Shown piece by piece: positions 6,835 through 8,656 of a DNA stretch of 8,656 nucleotides. The stretch covers positions 1 through 8,656 of the forward strand of contig JAFYBD010000016.1 of NCBI GenBank assembly GCA_017540385.1, given 5' to 3'. The notes under the pieces are model-generated. The model did no database searches. It saw nothing but the letters and a program-made list of their open reading frames with translations, and was not told the origin of the DNA. Every line of letters begins with the position of its first letter. The stretch's first letter is position 1. This DNA is from Lentisphaeria bacterium (GTDB lineage Bacteria > Verrucomicrobiota > Lentisphaeria > Victivallales > UBA1829). Both the position numbers and the translations under genes were made by a program.

Positions 6835-6849
6835 TCCGCCCGGCGGATC
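6833..6849. repeat. 17-nt near-perfect palindrome at the end of the H1-like gene
   Basis: GATCCGCC and GGCGGATC flank a single central C, so RNA could form a 7-bp stem with a CCG loop. The palindrome starts within the TGA stop codon. What follows is pyrimidine-rich (CCTTTCCCG) but not a T run, so it is not a standard intrinsic terminator. It may stabilise the 3' end of the upstream mRNA or reduce readthrough into pdxA. Confidence 0.6.
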
Positions 6850-6864
6850 CCTTTCCCGTCTCCC

Positions 6865-7827
6865 ATGAGACTCCCCCGAATTGCCCTGACCATGGGCGAC
6901 CCGGCAGGGGTCGGTCCTGAACTCGCCGTCCGCCTCGTCCGCGCGGTTTCCGCCGAAGCCAACCCTCCGGCCGAGATCCTGCTCTACGCGGCTCCGGACG
7001 TCGTCGAAGAGGCCGTACGCCGTTTCGCACCCGGCCTTGCTCCGGCCATCGTCCCCTGCTCCGACCTCAAATTCGCAGACATCCGCCCCGGTGCGCTCGA
7101 CGCCCGCTGCGGACTCTGCGCCGTGGACTGTTTCCGCGCCGGCACGCTCGACGCCATCGCGGGCAAAGTCGACGCCGTCGTAACCTGCCCGATCAACAAG
7201 GCCGCGGTCAATCTGGCCGGGATCCCGTTCACCGGGCACACCGAACTCCTCGCCTCTCTCTGCGGGGTGAAGGATTTCGTGATGATGCAGTCGGCGGGCG
7301 ACCTGAGGGTCGTCTTCGTGACCACCCACATCTCCCTCGCGGAGGTCCCGGCGGCTGTCACGTCCGAACGCATCCGCACGGTCACGCATCTGCTGCGGGA
7401 CGCGATCGCGGAGGAAGGCGTCGCGAACCCGAAGATCGGCGTGGCCGCGCTCAATCCCCACGCGGGCGAAAACGGCAACATGGGCATGGAGGACGAGAAC
7501 GTGGTGAAACCGGCAGTCCGCGCGCTTCTGGACGAAGGGTTCGACGTCGAGGGACCGTTCCCCCCGGACACGCTCTTCATCGAGTCCATCCGCACACGGT
7601 TCGACGGCATCGTCTCGATGTACCACGACCAGGGCCACATCCCGTTCAAAATGCTGGCGTTCGACCGCGGCGTAAACTCCACGCTGGGCCTGCCGGTCAT
7701 CCGCACGAGCGTGGATCACGGCACGGCGTTCGAGATCGCCTGGAAGGGCGTCGCCGACCTCGGCAGCCTCCGGGCGGCGTTCGACCTCGCCTGCAGGCGC
7801 GCCTCCTCGCGCATCGCAAAATCCTGA
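6865..7827 (+). CDS. pdxA: 4-hydroxythreonine-4-phosphate dehydrogenase
   Basis: The protein has 320 residues, a normal length for PdxA. PdxA oxidises 4-phosphohydroxy-L-threonine with NAD in the DXP-dependent pathway to pyridoxal 5'-phosphate and needs a divalent metal. Diagnostic segments are ALTMGDPAGVGPEL at the N-terminus, CPINK (108-112), GHTELLA (His125-Thr126, substrate binding), His155, NPHAGE (His199), MYHDQGH (His254) and TSVDHGTA. His155, His199 and His254 align with the E. coli metal ligands His166, His211 and His266. No Shine-Dalgarno precedes the ATG; the bases before it are CTCCC. queD follows after 41 nt, so co-transcription is likely. The related PdxA2 (4-phospho-threonate dehydrogenase) shares these motifs. 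No DUF1537 kinase gene is adjacent, which favours PdxA. Confidence 0.92.
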   Translation: MRLPRIALTMGDPAGVGPELAVRLVRAVSAEANPPAEILLYAAPDVVEEAVRRFAPGLAPAIVPCSDLKFADIRPGALDARCGLCAVDCFRAGTLDAIAGKVDAVVTCPINKAAVNLAGIPFTGHTELLASLCGVKDFVMMQSAGDLRVVFVTTHISLAEVPAAVTSERIRTVTHLLRDAIAEEGVANPKIGVAALNPHAGENGNMGMEDENVVKPAVRALLDEGFDVEGPFPPDTLFIESIRTRFDGIVSMYHDQGHIPFKMLAFDRGVNSTLGLPVIRTSVDHGTAFEIAWKGVADLGSLRAAFDLACRRASSRIAKS

Positions 7828-7868
7828 CCTCACCCCACCATCACAACCACGAACCCGGACCGATCCCC

Positions 7869-8252
7869 ATGTACGAGCTCGACATCACACGAGAATTCTC
7901 CGCCGCCCACAAGCTGAAAGGCTACGACGGCCTCTGCTCCAATCTCCACGGACACAACTGGACCGTGCAGGTCTTCATCCAGGCCGTCAAGCTCGACGAT
8001 ATCGGCATCGCGGCCGATTTCACCGTCATCAAGCGCGTGCTCTCCGATATCCTCTCCCAGTTCGACCACAAGTTTCTCAACGAGCTTCCCGAGTTCAAGG
8101 ACATCAATCCCACGAGCGAGAACATCGCCCGGATCATCTTCGACAAGCTCGCCCCGGCCGTCGCAAAGCCGGGCATCAAACTCGACCGCGTGCGCGTCTG
8201 CGAGTCCCAGTCCTCCGGCGCGACCTACCGCCCGGACTGCGGGGATTGCTGA
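7869..8252 (+). CDS. queD: 6-carboxy-5,6,7,8-tetrahydropterin synthase
   Basis: The protein has 127 residues, close to E. coli QueD (about 120). It converts 7,8-dihydroneopterin triphosphate to 6-carboxytetrahydropterin, an early step to queuosine and other 7-deazaguanines. Zinc ligands His14, His27 and His29 are present (the latter two in LHGHNW). Catalytic Cys23 lies in GLCSNLHGH, Asp66-His67 in QFDHKFLN and Glu112 in VCESQSSGATY. The PTSENIA segment (81-87) is also typical. This catalytic set fits QueD rather than the sepiapterin-forming eukaryotic PTPS, although the folds are the same. The ATG is preceded by TCCCC with no Shine-Dalgarno. A strong terminator follows, so it is the last gene of the unit. 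No other queuosine genes are visible here. Confidence 0.94.
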   Translation: MYELDITREFSAAHKLKGYDGLCSNLHGHNWTVQVFIQAVKLDDIGIAADFTVIKRVLSDILSQFDHKFLNELPEFKDINPTSENIARIIFDKLAPAVAKPGIKLDRVRVCESQSSGATYRPDCGDC

Positions 8253-8277
8253 TCCCTTCCTCTTCTCACAGGCAAGT

Positions 8278-8316
8278 CGCCGGCCCCGTCTCGCAACGGG
8301 ACCGGCGTTTTGTTTT
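8278..8316 (+). terminator. Intrinsic terminator of queD
   Basis: CGCCGG-C-CCCGT (8278-8289) pairs with ACGGG-A-CCGGCG (8296-8307) with one mismatch, followed by TTTTGTTTT (8308-8316). The stem is long and GC-rich. No T run follows on the minus strand, so it serves the plus strand only. Confidence 0.92.
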
Positions 8317-8320
8317 CGGA

Positions 8321-8337
8321 GCGGACGAAGTGTCCGC
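8321..8337. repeat. Inverted repeat between the two convergent genes
   Basis: GCGGAC (8321-8326) and GTCCGC (8332-8337) surround GAAGT. It lies 8 nt past the stop of the minus-strand cysteine-rich gene. No T run follows on either strand, so a terminator role is doubtful. Confidence 0.4.
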
Positions 8338-8344
8338 GGCGCTG

Positions 8345-8656
8345 TCAGTTGCCGGTCTGGATGATGAAATACCCGGAGTCGGTCTGCACCACGGTCGGAG
8401 GCGCGCTCTGCCCCGCGGTCTGCTGGCGGGTGTGACCGGCGGCGTGCTTGACGGCGTCCGCCTTGTTCGTCATCACGTGCCGGACCAGAGCCGGTTCGTC
8501 GCAGCACTCCTCTCCCTCGCAGTTCGCCGTCTGCGGCTTCGCCTTGCCCACGCAGGACTTCATCGCGTGCTGGGTGCCGCAGTTCGACTGACAGACCGGG
8601 CACGTGTGACACATGGGACACGCCGTGAGGATCAGGAAGCTCTCGGAGACCTCGGC
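8345..8656 (-). CDS. Cysteine-rich protein, possible lipoprotein (5' end outside window)
   Basis: I do not recognise the family. The frame ends at TGA (8345-8347) and stays open to the window edge. From the right edge it reads AEVSESFLILTAC, then CPMCHTCPVCQSNC and further SC, NC and ECC, followed by a polar Gln/Thr/Ala-rich part ending in SGYFIIQTGN. Codons end strongly in G or C throughout, including the 14 before the internal ATG at 8614, so the gene probably begins outside the window. LTAC fits a lipobox, which would make the first Cys the lipidated residue, but the visible hydrophobic stretch is short and contains Glu. The alternative start at ATG 8614 would give 89 residues. The CxxCxxCxxxC spacing resembles a metal or iron-sulfur site. 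It is convergent with queD. Confidence 0.65.
   Translation of the reverse strand, partial: AEVSESFLILTACPMCHTCPVCQSNCGTQHAMKSCVGKAKPQTANCEGEECCDEPALVRHVMTNKADAVKHAAGHTRQQTAGQSAPPTVVQTDSGYFIIQTGN

Noticed and set aside
6487..7833. A 448-codon minus-strand open frame opposite the H1-like gene and pdxA
   Set aside because: pdxA motifs and catalytic residues on the plus strand are unambiguous. The antisense translation shows no domain.
7830..8621. A 263-codon minus-strand frame over queD and the right edge
   Set aside because: It overlaps the queD catalytic region in antisense. At the right edge the Cys-rich frame has the better third-position GC pattern, and this frame is Arg-rich noise.

Overview
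The window is a GC-rich bacterial chromosome segment of housekeeping type. Base composition, codons ending mostly in G or C, an HU protein carrying a 'PIPERKVVKF' segment, and a separate histone H1-like protein all suggest the Planctomycetota/Verrucomicrobiota/Lentisphaerota (PVC) group. A Lentisphaerota/Victivallis-like bacterium is my best guess. That placement is inference from protein flavour, not a search result.

Left part (1-2101, plus strand). The window opens in the last 30 codons of map (methionine aminopeptidase). Its stop overlaps the GTG start of infA (IF-1) by 8 nt, which is the usual map-infA end of the spc ribosomal operon. A likely terminator follows. Next come an HU-family DNA-binding protein and, 18 nt later, hisS (histidyl-tRNA synthetase). 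hisS has an in-frame amber codon (TAG, 1510-1512) just before its catalytic RGLDYY motif, yet the reading frame stays intact for another 176 codons. This is the most striking observation in the window. A strong intrinsic terminator closes the unit.

Middle (2139-6089, minus strand). One 1316-residue gene, convergent with hisS, encodes a membrane-anchored AsmA/YhdP-like protein. It is probably involved in moving lipid to, or maintaining, the outer membrane. Upstream of it is a 412-nt divergent intergenic region. It holds a minus-strand terminator-like hairpin very close to the AsmA-like start, several small dyads, and a good sigma70-type promoter facing right.

Right part (6502-8656). The promoter drives a 110-residue protein with a Lys/Ala-rich histone H1-like tail and a compact C-terminal domain. 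pdxA (vitamin B6 synthesis) and queD (queuosine/7-deazaguanine synthesis) follow on the same strand, closed by a second strong terminator. At the right edge a cysteine-rich, possibly lipidated protein is encoded convergently. It is cut by the window end.

No mobile element, CRISPR array, tRNA or rRNA gene was seen. Apart from the hisS amber codon, no gene here shows decay. None of the nine visible natural termination codons is TAG (six TGA, three TAA counting map, infA and the AsmA-like gene).
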